Program-made: the position numbers and the translations under genes
In this document: piece after piece, positions 11,983-23,033 of the stretch
Layout of the letters: each line of letters opens with the position of its first letter
How positions within the stretch are numbered: position 1 is the stretch's first letter
NCBI GenBank assembly: GCA_027924585.1
Contig: BSBM01002091.1
Span: 1 to 64,000, forward strand
Direction: 5' to 3'
Length of the DNA stretch: 64,000 bases
Source: Larix kaempferi
Taxonomy: Eukaryota > Streptophyta > Pinopsida > Pinales > Pinaceae
Notes under the pieces: generated by a model
Told to the model about the DNA's origin: nothing
Database searches by the model: none
Seen by the model: only the letters and a program-made list of their open reading frames with translations

Positions 11983-13938
11983 ATGGAGCCATCTCACCCA
12001 AACGTGCTCACTCCCTTCAACTATTTCGATTGGAAGGCAGAAATGGTGATTTTGCTGAGATCCAAGGGTCTCTACAGAATCACGATGGGCACTGAGGTTG
12101 AGCCAAACTCAGCTGTGGAGAAATCCAAGTTTTTTAACAGAATGGATGAGGCATTTGGCCTCCTTTGTCTCAGCATTTCGAGAGACCTCCTGTTTCATGT
12201 AGAAAGTCTAGCAACTCCGAATGAAGTGTGGCTCAAGCTTGAGACACTGTTTGGAAAGACTGATGAGATGAGAGGCCACCAGCTCGAAAATGAGCTTGTC
12301 TCACTAAGCCCAGGGAATTTCGATTCCATCCAGGACTTCTTCACCAAGTTCAAGAACTTGGTCTTGCAGATCAGACAATGTGGCATAGAAAAGAAAGAAG
12401 AACAGTTGGTGTTGTCCATTCTCTCCAAATTGGGTTCTGAATACTCAGTTTTTGTGTCTTCCTTCAACTCCACAAGGCTCACAGTTAGAGGTTGGAAGAT
12501 GCCATCTTTGGCTGACTTCATGGAGATGCTAACTCAAGAGCAAGACAAGCTGGTCTTGATGGGCTCCATCAAGCAAAAAGACCAAGTTCTTGCAGCTGGA
12601 GATTCGAAATATGGAAGAGGCAAGCAAAAACCAAAGGGGCCGAAACCTCAAGAGAAGAAGATGAAGGAGAAGAAGCATTCAAGTGATGAAATCTCAAGTT
12701 CAAGTGATGAAGATTCAAAAGTCAAGAAGATGAAGAGCAAGAAAGAGAAGCCCAAATGTGGTTATTGCAGAGGTTCTCACAATGAAAAATCATGTTTCAG
12801 AAAGAAGATAGACATTCTAACCAAGCTACTTGAAGAACATAACATTGATGTTCCAGATTTTGCAAGAAGAGAAGAAGCCAAGCTCTCTTTGGAACAAGAT
12901 CATTGCCTCTATGCCACATGCAAAGGTAAAAAGCTCTATGATTTGGGTGAAAGAGCCAAATATTTTTCTGATATCTCTGTTTCTGATTTACATTCTGATA
13001 TATCAGATTCAGAAAAACCAGTCTCTTCCCTGAAAGAATCTCCATCCAGTTCACCGAAGCTTTCTCCCAATACTAGTAATTTTTCACTAGTTTTTGACAT
13101 GCCTTCTGAAAGCTCTTTCCCACTTCAATCAGATCTTTCATATTCTGATATGGAAGATAATATGCAGGCTGATATACAGGTTATGACAGCCATCAAACCA
13201 TTTCCCCAACCATCGGATGCCCAAAAGACCACACAAACCCCAAGTTCTACAGTTGGAAAATCTCACAATTTTATTGTTTCCAAAACTGTGTCACTGATCT
13301 ATCTTGGTTTTATGTCTTGCATATCATTCCTTGGTTGGACAGCCATGTCATTGGCTATCATGGGACTGCTGTTCCACATGTCTGGACCTGATCTTACCAC
13401 CTATGGTTCAAAACTCAAGTCTCCAGACCCTTCAAGTTTGCTCAACTGTCAGTGTGATCCAGTTACACACACTTCTCTTACTGTAAAACCATTCGATCAT
13501 GGAGACATTATACCTCTAGTTTTTGCTGCTCCATATGGCTCCTATTCTGATATATCAGAGCCACATGATCTCTATTACAGATTTGGGAAGGTGCTACATC
13601 AGTTCGGAAGGAAGATTCATGGTTTGATTTGCCATGTGGAAGCTCCTCAAAATGCAGATTTTGTTGAGATTTTTGATGTTCTTTGGGAAGGATTTTGCAG
13701 AGATATCTTTTCCATTATTGATCATGTATTCATATCAGAGTATGTATGCAGCAAGAAGCATTCTTATAATGCTCCCCCATCATCAAATGATGAGATTCAA
13801 GGAGCCTTCCAACATGTTTTTTTCCTACAAAACATTGAAGAATTGGTGCATGATCATGACATCCACAACATCTTCACCAAGTATTTCAGCAAGAAGTTGT
13901 TCATTCAACTCATTCAAGTGAAGAACAAGACCTGTTGA
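11983..13938 (+). CDS. Co-A gag-fusion protein with novel C-terminal half (651 aa)
   Basis: The frame is fully open for 651 aa from ATG 11983 (GAGAATGGAGCC), the start matching the gag start of Co-B. Residues 1 to about 220 are a copia gag (UBN2/retrotran_gag type), roughly 70-75% identical by eye to Co-B gag. A Lys-rich linker and a zinc knuckle follow near residues 259-271 (C-x2-C-x3-H-x4-C, one residue shorter than the usual CCHC). After that the protein leaves known copia order: no DSGA protease, no integrase, no RT. Residues about 290-430 are rich in Ser, Asp and Pro, and about 438-466 form a strong hydrophobic, membrane-like segment. The last ~40 residues contain IFTK and FSKK motifs resembling the end of copia RNase H (IFTKCFTEK in Co-B). 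I infer an internal replacement or deletion in a Co-B-like ancestor. Function of the tail is unknown. Confidence 0.85.
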   Translation: MEPSHPNVLTPFNYFDWKAEMVILLRSKGLYRITMGTEVEPNSAVEKSKFFNRMDEAFGLLCLSISRDLLFHVESLATPNEVWLKLETLFGKTDEMRGHQLENELVSLSPGNFDSIQDFFTKFKNLVLQIRQCGIEKKEEQLVLSILSKLGSEYSVFVSSFNSTRLTVRGWKMPSLADFMEMLTQEQDKLVLMGSIKQKDQVLAAGDSKYGRGKQKPKGPKPQEKKMKEKKHSSDEISSSSDEDSKVKKMKSKKEKPKCGYCRGSHNEKSCFRKKIDILTKLLEEHNIDVPDFARREEAKLSLEQDHCLYATCKGKKLYDLGERAKYFSDISVSDLHSDISDSEKPVSSLKESPSSSPKLSPNTSNFSLVFDMPSESSFPLQSDLSYSDMEDNMQADIQVMTAIKPFPQPSDAQKTTQTPSSTVGKSHNFIVSKTVSLIYLGFMSCISFLGWTAMSLAIMGLLFHMSGPDLTTYGSKLKSPDPSSLLNCQCDPVTHTSLTVKPFDHGDIIPLVFAAPYGSYSDISEPHDLYYRFGKVLHQFGRKIHGLICHVEAPQNADFVEIFDVLWEGFCRDIFSIIDHVFISEYVCSKKHSYNAPPSSNDEIQGAFQHVFFLQNIEELVHDHDIHNIFTKYFSKKLFIQLIQVKNKTC

Positions 13939-14106
13939 AGACCTTTTGATCATATCTGTATCATGTCCATTCTTGAGGGAGGATTTTTCCCATGTGGTTT
14001 TGCCTCTTTCCTCATTTTACATGGACAAATAAATTTTATGATGTAAAAGGTGACTTGAGCCTAGTTGCCAAGGCCTTAATTTTTGATATTTCACTAAGTC
14101 TAGCTT

Positions 14107-14115
14107 AAGGGGGGG
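14107..14115 (+). other. Co-A polypurine tract
   Basis: AAGGGGGGG immediately precedes the 3' LTR (TGTTAGAAC at 14116), as expected for plus-strand priming. Confidence 0.9.
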
Positions 14116-14768
14116 TGTTAGAACATTTTTCCACCTATGTACATCCCTAAGTTGATTAGTTGGTAAATGGTCAAAATATCATGAACTGGTTAGCAATGCG
14201 AACAAGTGCTGAGTCAAACCAGCTTTGTGGAGCGCTCCCCAGGACAATTAATGCACTCAGCATGCCTAGAGCGCCCTCCTCAGGTCATTTAATGCACTCA
14301 GCATGCTTCTCTTCTACCTAGGGCGCATTTGCTCACTTTGTGGACAATCTTGCCTTGTTTTGTCATATTTTTGACCAATTTTAGACTCCAAACCTCTAAC
14401 CAACCAGTTTCTTCACATGTGTGAGGTCACATGGGCCTGTCCAGTCATTCCCAGCATTCACACAGCAGATTCGAACCAGTTTGGGATGGTTTGGGATATT
14501 TTGGTCAACCTAGGGGGGTTTGAGCTATTTCTAAGCTAGATCAGTGTGAACACTCCAGATGGATTCGAATTCTTCCAGATTTGTATATATGGGTGTTCTT
14601 AACCTTTGTTAAGGTTGGACAATTAATAATATTGACATTATTCACCAATTTGATGTGTATTGTTCTTCATTCATTTAAATTTTTATGCTAATTCTTGCAA
14701 ATGTTGTACAATCTTTCACCAGTGAGGAATCCACAGTAGCTAGGTTCAGCTGTGCTTGAGATTTTACA
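14116..14768 (+). repeat. Co-A 3' LTR (653 bp)
   Basis: It has the same ends and length as the 5' LTR. By eye about five substitutions differ (for example CAATGTG/CAATGCG and TAGGCTC/TAGGTTC). It is followed at 14769 by the TSD AAATG. Confidence 0.95.
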
Positions 14769-15665
14769 AAATGGAAAGAGAAGAAGAAGTAGAGGCACCG
14801 GGTAAAGAGTTTAGTAAATTGGAAGAAATTTTACAAGATAGGGATGGAGATTTATTTGATATAGCATTTTCCTCAGTTTCAGTACGAGAATTAAAAGATA
14901 GGCTAAAGGTCTTAGATGAACAAGGAATGGATTTGCATGGTGTACAAAAGTCTCTTTTTCATCATTTTTTCCCAGAACAAACCCTAAATTTCCCAGATTT
15001 TGTAGCCTAGTGTGTGTCAAACTATTCTTAGTCTGAACATGTGATAAAGGATTCCAGTAGGTTTAAAATCCTTTGTTCCATAAATTCCCAAGTAGTGAGA
15101 GATTCTTTAGAAGACTCCAAGTCGTTTGTTCAAAATTTGGAAGATTTTGTTGAAGAAACTTTAATTGAACAGTTTAGACAATCCCCTTCCCAAGAGAAGG
15201 AAGTATTTTACTCCAAAATCTTAAAGCCTAATCTTTTTGTCTAAAATGAACCTTTTCCATTGGATATTAACGTCTTCAATGAAGAGTCTGAGTGGGTTAT
15301 TTCATTATTGAGTCAGTTTTTAGGGTTAGATACTAATAAGTTTGTCCCAGAAACTCTCTTAATCCTGTTATTTAAATAGGTAAGCACCATTTTGAGTCTA
15401 AGTCCAATCAGTTATCCTACCTTAAGTTTGATGAGTTTCCAGCTGAGAGTATTCATTATCAGTTAGTAAACTTCCACATGACAAGACACTTCAGGTTTTA
15501 ATCATATTTGGTCAGTGTTAGAACAGTAATCCACACTTAGTACCATAGTCCATAAATTTGTATTGCTCATGTGCTTAATTAAACCATAGTTTGGACTAGG
15601 TGACTATAGTTGGTCAAATACCCACTTTTGAGAGTGTTCACACCCACTTCCAAGCAAACCAGTTC

Positions 15666-15682
15666 ACCCAGCCTCTTGTTTT
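15666..15682 (+). repeat. LINE target-site duplication, left copy (17 bp)
   Basis: ACCCAGCCTCTTGTTTT recurs exactly at 22354-22370. The corresponding unoccupied site is in the 3' LTR near 27408 (CACCCAGCCTCCTATTTTG). Confidence 0.93.
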
Positions 15683-16005
15683 TTGTTTTTTTTTCCTCGA
15701 AAAAAAAACGTAATTTCATTTCATCCTTAAGAGTACGAAATTACATATAAAGTCTACACTCATTACGAGTGGATGTGGTCTTTGAGAACCAGTGATACTA
15801 TGTCTGAGCAAAATTGTGATGTTCTCACCACGTGAGCAATAACATCCATTACATCATATTTGAAAATAAACGATAATATGGCAATAAAAATTTCATAAAA
15901 GTTGCAAACTGTGTGGATCTTTTAGGTACAATGATGTTCTATGTACAACAGTGATAATAGTAACAAAAAAGGAACTCTCAAAAAAACATAGCAGCCATGC
16001 ATAAA

Positions 16006-19000
16006 TCAGTCAATGAACGGCCTGTGATAAAGATCTCTGCTGGCCCCATCCAAAAATTCTGTTAATTTCCAGAGCCCGGGAGCAAGTGTTAAGCCTTCCT
16101 TCGAGGCTTTGTCCGCCTCTGTGTTATTTTCCCGGAAAGTATGCCTGCATGTAAAAGTATCAAAGGAGTGAGTGACATGCTGAATGTGTTCCAAAACCCC
16201 AGCAATTTTCCGGTTGTTGCACTGATATAGTCCATTGACCCAGTTTATCACATTCATAGAATCCCCATAAACAGTTAAATTTTGGATCCTTTGTTCCAAT
16301 GCAAAGGAGAGTAAGAGCTTGAGGCTGAGGATCTCAGCCCAATTGTTGGTACCTCTCCCAAAACCAAAAGACATCACATAATAGTGTGTGGGAGATAAAA
16401 ACAGTAGCGCCCCTCCTCCACAAATGTTGTTTTGGCAGGCCCCGTCGAAGAAACCCCAAGGCAGTGTAGTATCAAGGTTCAAGGGTTGTATGTTCCTAGG
16501 AGTGGAGGCCAATTTGCACCGATGAAGTGCAAGATGGATACCACAACTGTTAGTGGCCACCAAAGTTGGTAAACCAACTTTGTCCAAGAAAAGGCAGTTG
16601 TTACGGGATAACCAGGTGCCCCAGATGACAATAGAGGGGAGACCTTTGAAAGAGGCATACACAGAGTTCTCAATCCAATTTCGCCATGCTTCGACCAGAG
16701 ATTGCCCATCCCATCTGAAGTTTACTTTTAGTATCCGAGACACAACTTGCCAGACCTCCTTAATGAAGCTACAGTGGAGAAAAAGGTGTAAGACAGTTTC
16801 CTCATCATGTGAACACAGGTAGCACCTGCTAGGTCCCTGTAGATTTCGTTTTTGCAGGAAATCCCAGGTCGGAATGCGATTTGCTAGGATGCACCACAAG
16901 AAAAGGCGCGCTTTTAGAGGGCTCTGCAATCTCCAAATAGTTTTCCACCACCATACCAGTTCCCTGTTCCATAAATTTGCGCAGATCCATTGATACCCAT
17001 ACTTCGGAGTGTAAGAGCCAGAAGGATCCCCATCCCAAACCAAGGTGTCATCCTCGTCATTGAGAAATATTTGGTCCCTGCAGAGAGCTCGCAGGTATGT
17101 TCTAAGTTCATCTTCCCATTCCGGTTCAAGTCCAAAAGTATCAGCTCGCCTCCATACGGGTCTTCCCATCCAGAGATTTTCCCCATCCGCCAAGTGATGT
17201 AGGACGGTAATATGCCGATGTTGTAATTCCTGGATCAGACCGTCGGATAGGATATGCTGTGCTTCGCAGCCGACCCAAGGGTCTCTGCCAACCCTCAACC
17301 TATGACCGTTACCTACATCCCAAACAAGGTGCTGTTCAATTACGTGAAAGGAGGAGACAAGTGCTTTCCAAATGACAGACCCTCCTTTATGAATCTTGAT
17401 CGGAGACCGAATCCAGTCCTCCACAGAGTCCGGTGCAATATATTTGAGAGTCATAATACGTGCCCAGTACCCTCCAGATGTGATTAGCCTCCAACCACAT
17501 TTGGCAGCCAGAGCCTGAGAGAAGTAGAAAATGTTTTTTAAACCCCAGCCTCCTAAAGCTTTGGGGGTGGCAATACGTTCCCATTTCACCCAAGGCGTAA
17601 CATGTGCATCTTCCTTACCATTCCACAAGAAGCGAAAACATATTTTGCGTGCAGCTTCCAGCGTCCCCTTAGGTATCCATGCCAGGGACATCTAGTAAAT
17701 CGGAATGGCTTCCAGGACCGATTTCACCAAGATCAATCTGCCAGCACGTGAGAGCCACCTGAAGCTCCAGCTCTTGAGTCTCTTTTCCAACTTCTCCAAT
17801 AGCCAAACCCAGTCGTGTTTTAGATAGTTGTTAGGCTTTAAATGAAATCCCAGGTAACGGAGCCCCTCAGAGAGGTTAAGGAGCTGAAAGGGGAACAGGT
17901 CAGTGAGGGTGTGCAGTTCCTCCTCATCCAGAAGGGAGGTCGTAATAGTTGATTTAGCAATGTTGATCTCCATACCCGTAGCAATGGAGAAGAGGTCCAG
18001 TATTTCCTTGTATTTAGCTGCCTCCCTTCTAGAGCCAGAGCAGAAAATCAGTATATCATCCACGAAGAGTAGATGAGTGAGTGCGGTACCCGGAGCAACA
18101 AGGATTCCTGCTATATCTCCAGTTCGCTTAGCTTCCTTAATGGCCCTACTCAGGCTTTCAGCTACCAATAAAAATAACAGGGGGGATAGGGGGCAACCTT
18201 GACGTAGACCACGCCAGAATGGAAGAAAGGAGTCGCTGCTCCATTCATAAGAATTGAAAAAGAGACAGTGGTTAAGCAGCTCATGATCCATCGTATGAAA
18301 CCAATCTCAAATCCCAAATGTGTAAGCATGAGACGGATATACAGCCAACTGACCTTATCGAAAGCTTTAGAAAGATCAATTTTGAGGACTGCACCTTTCT
18401 GCTTACTGGATTTGATACTGTGTAGACCCTCCTGTGCTAATCCAATGGCTTCGTGTATCTGGCGTCCTTCGAGGAACCCGAACTGCTCCTCAGAGATGTG
18501 TGTGGATAGTAAAGGTTTTAGTCGGCTAGCGATCACCTTTGTTACAATTTTATACACACAGTTGCACAGTGAGATTGGTCGAAAATCATTGAGCGTGGAA
18601 GGAGAGTCCCCTTTGGGAATAAGAGCAATGAAAGTAGAGTTAATACTGGCTGGGATTCTGCCTTCCCTCCTGGAGTCTTCAATCAGCAGTAATAAATCTT
18701 CGCCGATAATGTCAAGGAGGGCTATAAAGAATTCAATCGTCCATCCATCCGGCCCCGGACTTTTGTCCTTCTGAAAGCTGCTAAGAACCTTCTTCAATTC
18801 ATCCATAGTAATGATGTCCATAAGCCTCCTGTTGTCCTCCTCCTCAGCAAAACGGGGAAATAGCTGAGCAACTCTGAGCACTTCTTCAATGTTTACCCTG
18901 TTATTTGCTTTGAATAGTTCCTGAAAGTGATTTACCCCAATCCCAGCCAGTCCTTCGAAGGTGGCCTGGGAATTTCCTTCCGCATCTTTCAGGCTCCAGA

Positions 19001-20141
19001 TAGTATTGACTGATCTTCGACCCTTAGCATATGCATGAAAAAACTTTGAGTTTTCGTCACCGCTCTCCAGCCAAATGGCCCTGCTCTTAAGCCTCCAAGC
19101 CTCTTCATTGTGTAAGAGTATCCTATTTCGCTTGTCCATCAGAGATACAAGTTGTTCCTTAGTAGCCAGTGAGGCAAACCCTTCTCCAGGTCCCCCCGAA
19201 ATGATGGAAATAGCTTCTTCAATGTCTTTAAGCTCTTTGTCCTCCCTTTTCCGCTTAGCTGCTGCCCAAGATTTGATAGGTTCCTTGAGATGTTTGATGT
19301 TCTCCGCAAAATGAAAGGCAGCAGTAAGATTTGATCCCTGGTGGTAAGGAATCCAGTGCAGCTGGATCAAATCAAAGAAGGTGGGATCCTCCAGCCACAC
19401 CTTGTTGAATTTAATGGGAGCGGGCGGCTTGTTAGGCCCAGCCTTCAGTTCAAGAAAAATCGGATCATGATCAGAGCAACCCCCGGCTCCAATCCATTGC
19501 CTCACATAGAAAAAAGTCTCCGCAATATGTTCTGAGATAAGAAAACGATCCAGCCTTTTGGCCACTCTATCCAAACCAGCCCTCATATTACGCCAGGAGG
19601 GTTTCAGTGAAACCGGCTCTACATCAATCCAGTTTCCATCAGAGAGCTTACGGATAAAAAAGTTTGAGAGAGGATCCACTTGAGCATGTGGTCCCCAAAT
19701 CTCAGCATGCCCCAGTGAAAAGTTAAGATCCCCACCAAGAATAGTAGTATTACCTTTAAGCAGGTCTTTATTCAACAGAGCATTCCAAAAAGGTTCGCGT
19801 TCACAGTAAGGGCCATAAATGTTTACAATAGTGAAGTGTTCATCAAAATCCAAGGATTTACAGGTCATGCCTAACACAGAGTGCATCCCCCAAAGGGAGG
19901 AAACACACACCTTAGCTTCATTCCATCCAATAGCCAGACCACCAGAGCGTCCCCTGGCGTCCAAACCTTCAAATCCCCATCCAGGGAACCAAACCTTCAG
20001 ACGGTTGACAGCATCAATCCCAGAGCACATAGTTTCTTGAAGTAACAAAATATCAGGATGTTCCAGTTGCAGCATCCTACGAAGTACTGGTCTTTTGGAG
20101 GGACCAGCAAGACCTCGGCAGTTGTAGGACATGACCTTCAT
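16006..20141 (-). pseudogene. LINE ORF2: endonuclease, RT, zf-RVT, archaeal-type RNase H
   Basis: The frame is about 1,378 codons. The N-terminal APE-type endonuclease keeps SYNCRG, LLQET, GGDLNF and SDHDP, all with catalytic residues. RT follows, with RPISLCN, KAFDKV and the catalytic FVDD (near 18055-18066). A zf-RVT zinc-binding region (C..C...H....C, around 16760-16850) comes next. The C-terminal RNase H (about 16050-16470) keeps FDGA, the Glu of NNWAEI, GDS and EADKAS, and is the archaeal-like type acquired by plant L1 elements. Breaks: a 1-nt frameshift near 18210, just before GLRQGCPLSP, and an in-frame TAG at 17692-17694 where relatives have Gln. The real start is ATG 20141, because the upstream GTG is only an in-frame extension. 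Confidence 0.93.
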
Positions 20142-22129
20142 TTCCACCCATCCGAATGGGCATCCACCGCTCTAAGTGCCCTTTCGATAGACAGTTGTTT
20201 ACCATTCTTTAGGTCCGAGCAAGCTCGGGTCTTGGCATGGGAAAGGAAAGATTTTCTTCCTAGAGGTATGCGAGGCTTAGGATTTACCTTCCCTAACCCC
20301 CCCGCAGGAGGACTGGTTAGGGATCGCAGCCAATATCCAGATTTAGAGGAGCCAGGGGGAGAGGAAGGTTCGGGAGAGGATAATACTGGCTCGGAGATGG
20401 CAGGAAGGCTAGAATCCGGAGGGCATTCAAGAAGTGGATGCTCCACTTCGAGGATAGGAGCTACAGTGTCATGAGGGGGTGTGATGGAGGACAGCAATTG
20501 AGGGGAAATGTGCAAATTTTTAAAACCATCTACCCAATCCTGACCAGGAAATGAAAAGTTGTTAAAAATAAGACAGAAGGAAGGGTTGAAAAGAGTAACA
20601 GAAGGAGCACCTGCAGCCAAGTCTGGTGAGCGAAGAAACGGTACCAATGAACCCTACCGTGCCGAGTCTCGATTAAGTGGAATGTGTGGTTCTTCAGCAA
20701 CAACCGTGTTACCAGCAACAGGGTCCGAGCCATCCGCATCATCGTTTTCTGCAACCACCTCGCCGCCTGTGGGAACTTCACCATCCGGCTGACTAGCCAA
20801 CGGTGTTTCCAAAGTAGGAGTGACAAAACCCTGCTGACCGTCAGATTCCTCCGCCGAATCCATTCCAACCTCCTTGGCCACCACCCTGTGCTTGTGGGTA
20901 TTACCAAACCGCACCCGGACAGGAACAGAACACTCGACGGCCGGGTGGCCATATTCATGGCACCGCCTACACCTGAAAGGCACATTCTCGTAGTCCAGTG
21001 TCTGAACGAAGGTATAGGGCCCCCAAGTCAGGTCCATAGTGTCAAAAAGTCCATCTCTTACATTAATGCTCACCAGGATGCGAGCAACTTTCTGCATAGC
21101 CGATGCCACAAAAGAGAAGTCCGCATCAAGATAGGTTCCCAAGTTGTTCCCAATCCTTCGGAAGTGTTCCTCGGACCAGTAGTGAAGGGGGAGTCCTGGG
21201 AGACGAACCCAGAGGGGGATAACATCCAATCTTTTCCGACTGGCATCGAAGAGGGGGTTCCACGGCTTTAACAGAAGAGGGACTTTAAAGATAGACCAAT
21301 TGAGACTTAAAGCCCAGTGTGCATGAGCATCCGAGGAGAAATGAAAAGCATACCACCCACCTGAGAGCCCAACGATACGGGGCACATAACCACAATGTCC
21401 CAGCCATGCCCCCGTGGCCCACGAGATCACAGTCTTGAGACTAACAGATTTTCCATAAACCCTGCCGACCAAAACCGACTTAACCATCCCTACAATCTGG
21501 TGCATGCCAATGTCCTCCCCCAACGCGTAGTTAGGTGCCTTCCCAGAGTTCTTAATCCACTTTCTACGGCTTTTCACGGTGGGTTCCTTAGTTGCTACCC
21601 CATCTGTACCCGCTGCAGCACGGCCACGAACACGCTGATCAGAGTCCTCAGAAGGACTAGAAAACCCTCTTTGTTCAACGAAGTCCAAGTTTGCAGCGAC
21701 AAACCCACAGGGTTGTAACGGTGGTTCAGTCCGCCGCGCCTCAAAACCCTCCACCTCAGCTTGTCGGTCCAGTCCAGTAGAGAGATGATTATCGCTATCC
21801 GCGGAGGTAATAAATCCAGGCAGGTCGCCTATATCTGCACACAACGGCTCTGGAGATGGAGAGGTGCAGAAACCCCTGACGCCCCAGATATTCACGGCGT
21901 GAGTCGCAGGAGATAGGCATGCATTTGACCCCTCCCAGAACGGCGAGCAGGAAGGAAAGGTTTGGCAGTCATCCACCGGGGGTGACAGAGGTCCATCAGG
22001 AGGCCGGTTACCAGTAAAGCCACCAAACCCTATACCGCCAAGCTCCTCCTGATGCCGGAAAGCGCCAGGTGGCGAACGCCAGAAATCATGGTGCCGTAGG
22101 TCATCACTGCTATAGTCTACATCATCCAT
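20138..22129 (-). pseudogene. LINE ORF1: DUF4283 plus CCHC zinc-knuckle RNA-binding protein
   Basis: The ATG is at 22129 (MDDVDYSSDD); the open frame further upstream has no ATG. The frame spans 663 residues but carries one in-frame TAG at 20654-20656. The middle contains a DUF4283-like domain (from about VLVGRVYGK to WVRLPGLPLHYW) followed by a CCHC knuckle C-x2-C-x4-H-x4-C near residues 385-398. The C-terminal part is Ser/Pro-rich and ends Lys-TGA. That TGA overlaps the ORF2 ATG as ATGA, suggesting termination-reinitiation. Role in relatives: coats LINE RNA and acts as chaperone in the RNP. Confidence 0.9.
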
Positions 22130-22353
22130 AGTAACCCCCAACGGAACACAAAACGGAACAGTAACCTTCGCTGTGAAAGAGGGCCAGAAAAAAATCCGCT
22201 GGAGTAAAAACCAAAACGGTTTTACCAAGGTAAAAACCCATCGGGGTTGGCGAGCGTCTGTACGAACCTGCTGACGTCCTGCATCCGTGTGCAGGGTGCC
22301 GCCCACCGCCCTTCACAAACCTCCAAACCCTCGGCGCTCACCATCGTTCCCCG

Positions 22354-22370
22354 ACCCAGCCTCTTGTTTT
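22354..22370 (+). repeat. LINE target-site duplication, right copy (17 bp)
   Basis: It is an exact copy of 15666-15682 and directly follows the LINE 5' end (minus strand CGGGGAACGATGG). Confidence 0.93.
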
Positions 22371-22893
22371 GTCCACATGTGTGCCCTAATTAATTGTTGG
22401 AGTGCCCTCTCTCCTTGATTTGGGGAATTTCAGTTGACTAGGGGCGCTAGGGTGGATTTTGCCCAATTATCGCTAGATTTGGAGCATTAAATGCTCCCTT
22501 GGTCCCCCCAAACTCCTCTACTTGCTCACCCACGCCTGCCTTGGCCTCATTAATGACCCAGCATGCTTCAGCCACCTTCACACTAGAATTCGTGACTGTT
22601 TGGGATGATTGGGATTGAGTTGGACCCACCTAGGGGGGATTGAGGCCCATTTGGCATTTTTGACTTGTACACTCAGCTTGAGCTCACTAATGCTCTCGAA
22701 TTTCTCATGGATGTAATAAAAAACCTGTTACTAACATTTTCACATGTTAGACAGTCAGTTAATGAAAATATTCAGCTCACATTGTGTGTAAATTTATCTT
22801 TTTTTTTCAAGTTTTTCCACCAGTTTCGCAAATTAATTCAATTTTGTGAGGTTATCCATAGCTCCTAGATCTTCTGTGATCAAAATACTCACA

Positions 22894-22906
22894 TGGTATC
22901 AGAGCC
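22894..22906 (+). other. Co-B primer binding site, initiator tRNA-Met
   Basis: TGGTATCAGAGCC directly abuts the 5' LTR end ACA at 22893. Confidence 0.95.
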
Positions 22907-23033
22907 ATCATGGAGTTAGTGAGTTGTAGGTCAATATTGAGCATTGAACTGCATTCTAGAGAGGATTTCCAGATAAAAATTGAGTGTTTTTTGCAGGTGT
23001 TTCAGTAGTTTTCTCACCATTAACGCAGCAATC

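Larger units (their letters stand above)
11054..14768 (+). mobile_element. Co-A: young non-autonomous Ty1/copia-derived element (gag only)
   Basis: The element is 3,715 bp with two 653-bp LTRs, a 5-bp TSD, an initiator-tRNA-Met primer site, one long intact ORF and a purine tract before the 3' LTR. Gag is clearly related to that of Co-B, and the 3' untranslated region also matches Co-B (CATGTCCATT, then GGACAAATAAA, GGTGACTTGAGCCT, GTTGCCAAGGCCT). No protease, integrase or RT is present, so mobility would depend on enzymes from a related autonomous element. I counted about five mismatches between its LTRs (under 1%), so it is the youngest LTR insertion in the window. Confidence 0.93.
15683..22353 (-). 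mobile_element. Full-length plant L1-type LINE (6.7 kb)
   Basis: The element lies on the minus strand, flanked by a 17-bp TSD, with an A-rich tail seen as T runs at 15683-15694. It has a 5' UTR (22353-22130), ORF1 (22129-20138), ORF2 (20141-16006) and a 3' UTR (16005-15683). Its base composition is clearly more GC-rich than its surroundings. Only three disabling changes are visible (one stop in each ORF and one frameshift in ORF2), so it died recently and inserted after Co-B. Confidence 0.95.
15516..22893 (+). repeat. Co-B 5' LTR, interrupted by the LINE
   Basis: LTR parts are 15516-15682 and 22371-22893 (690 bp together, against 689 bp for the 3' LTR). It begins TGTTAGAACAG and ends ATACTCACA, followed at once by the primer site. 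Confidence 0.95.
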
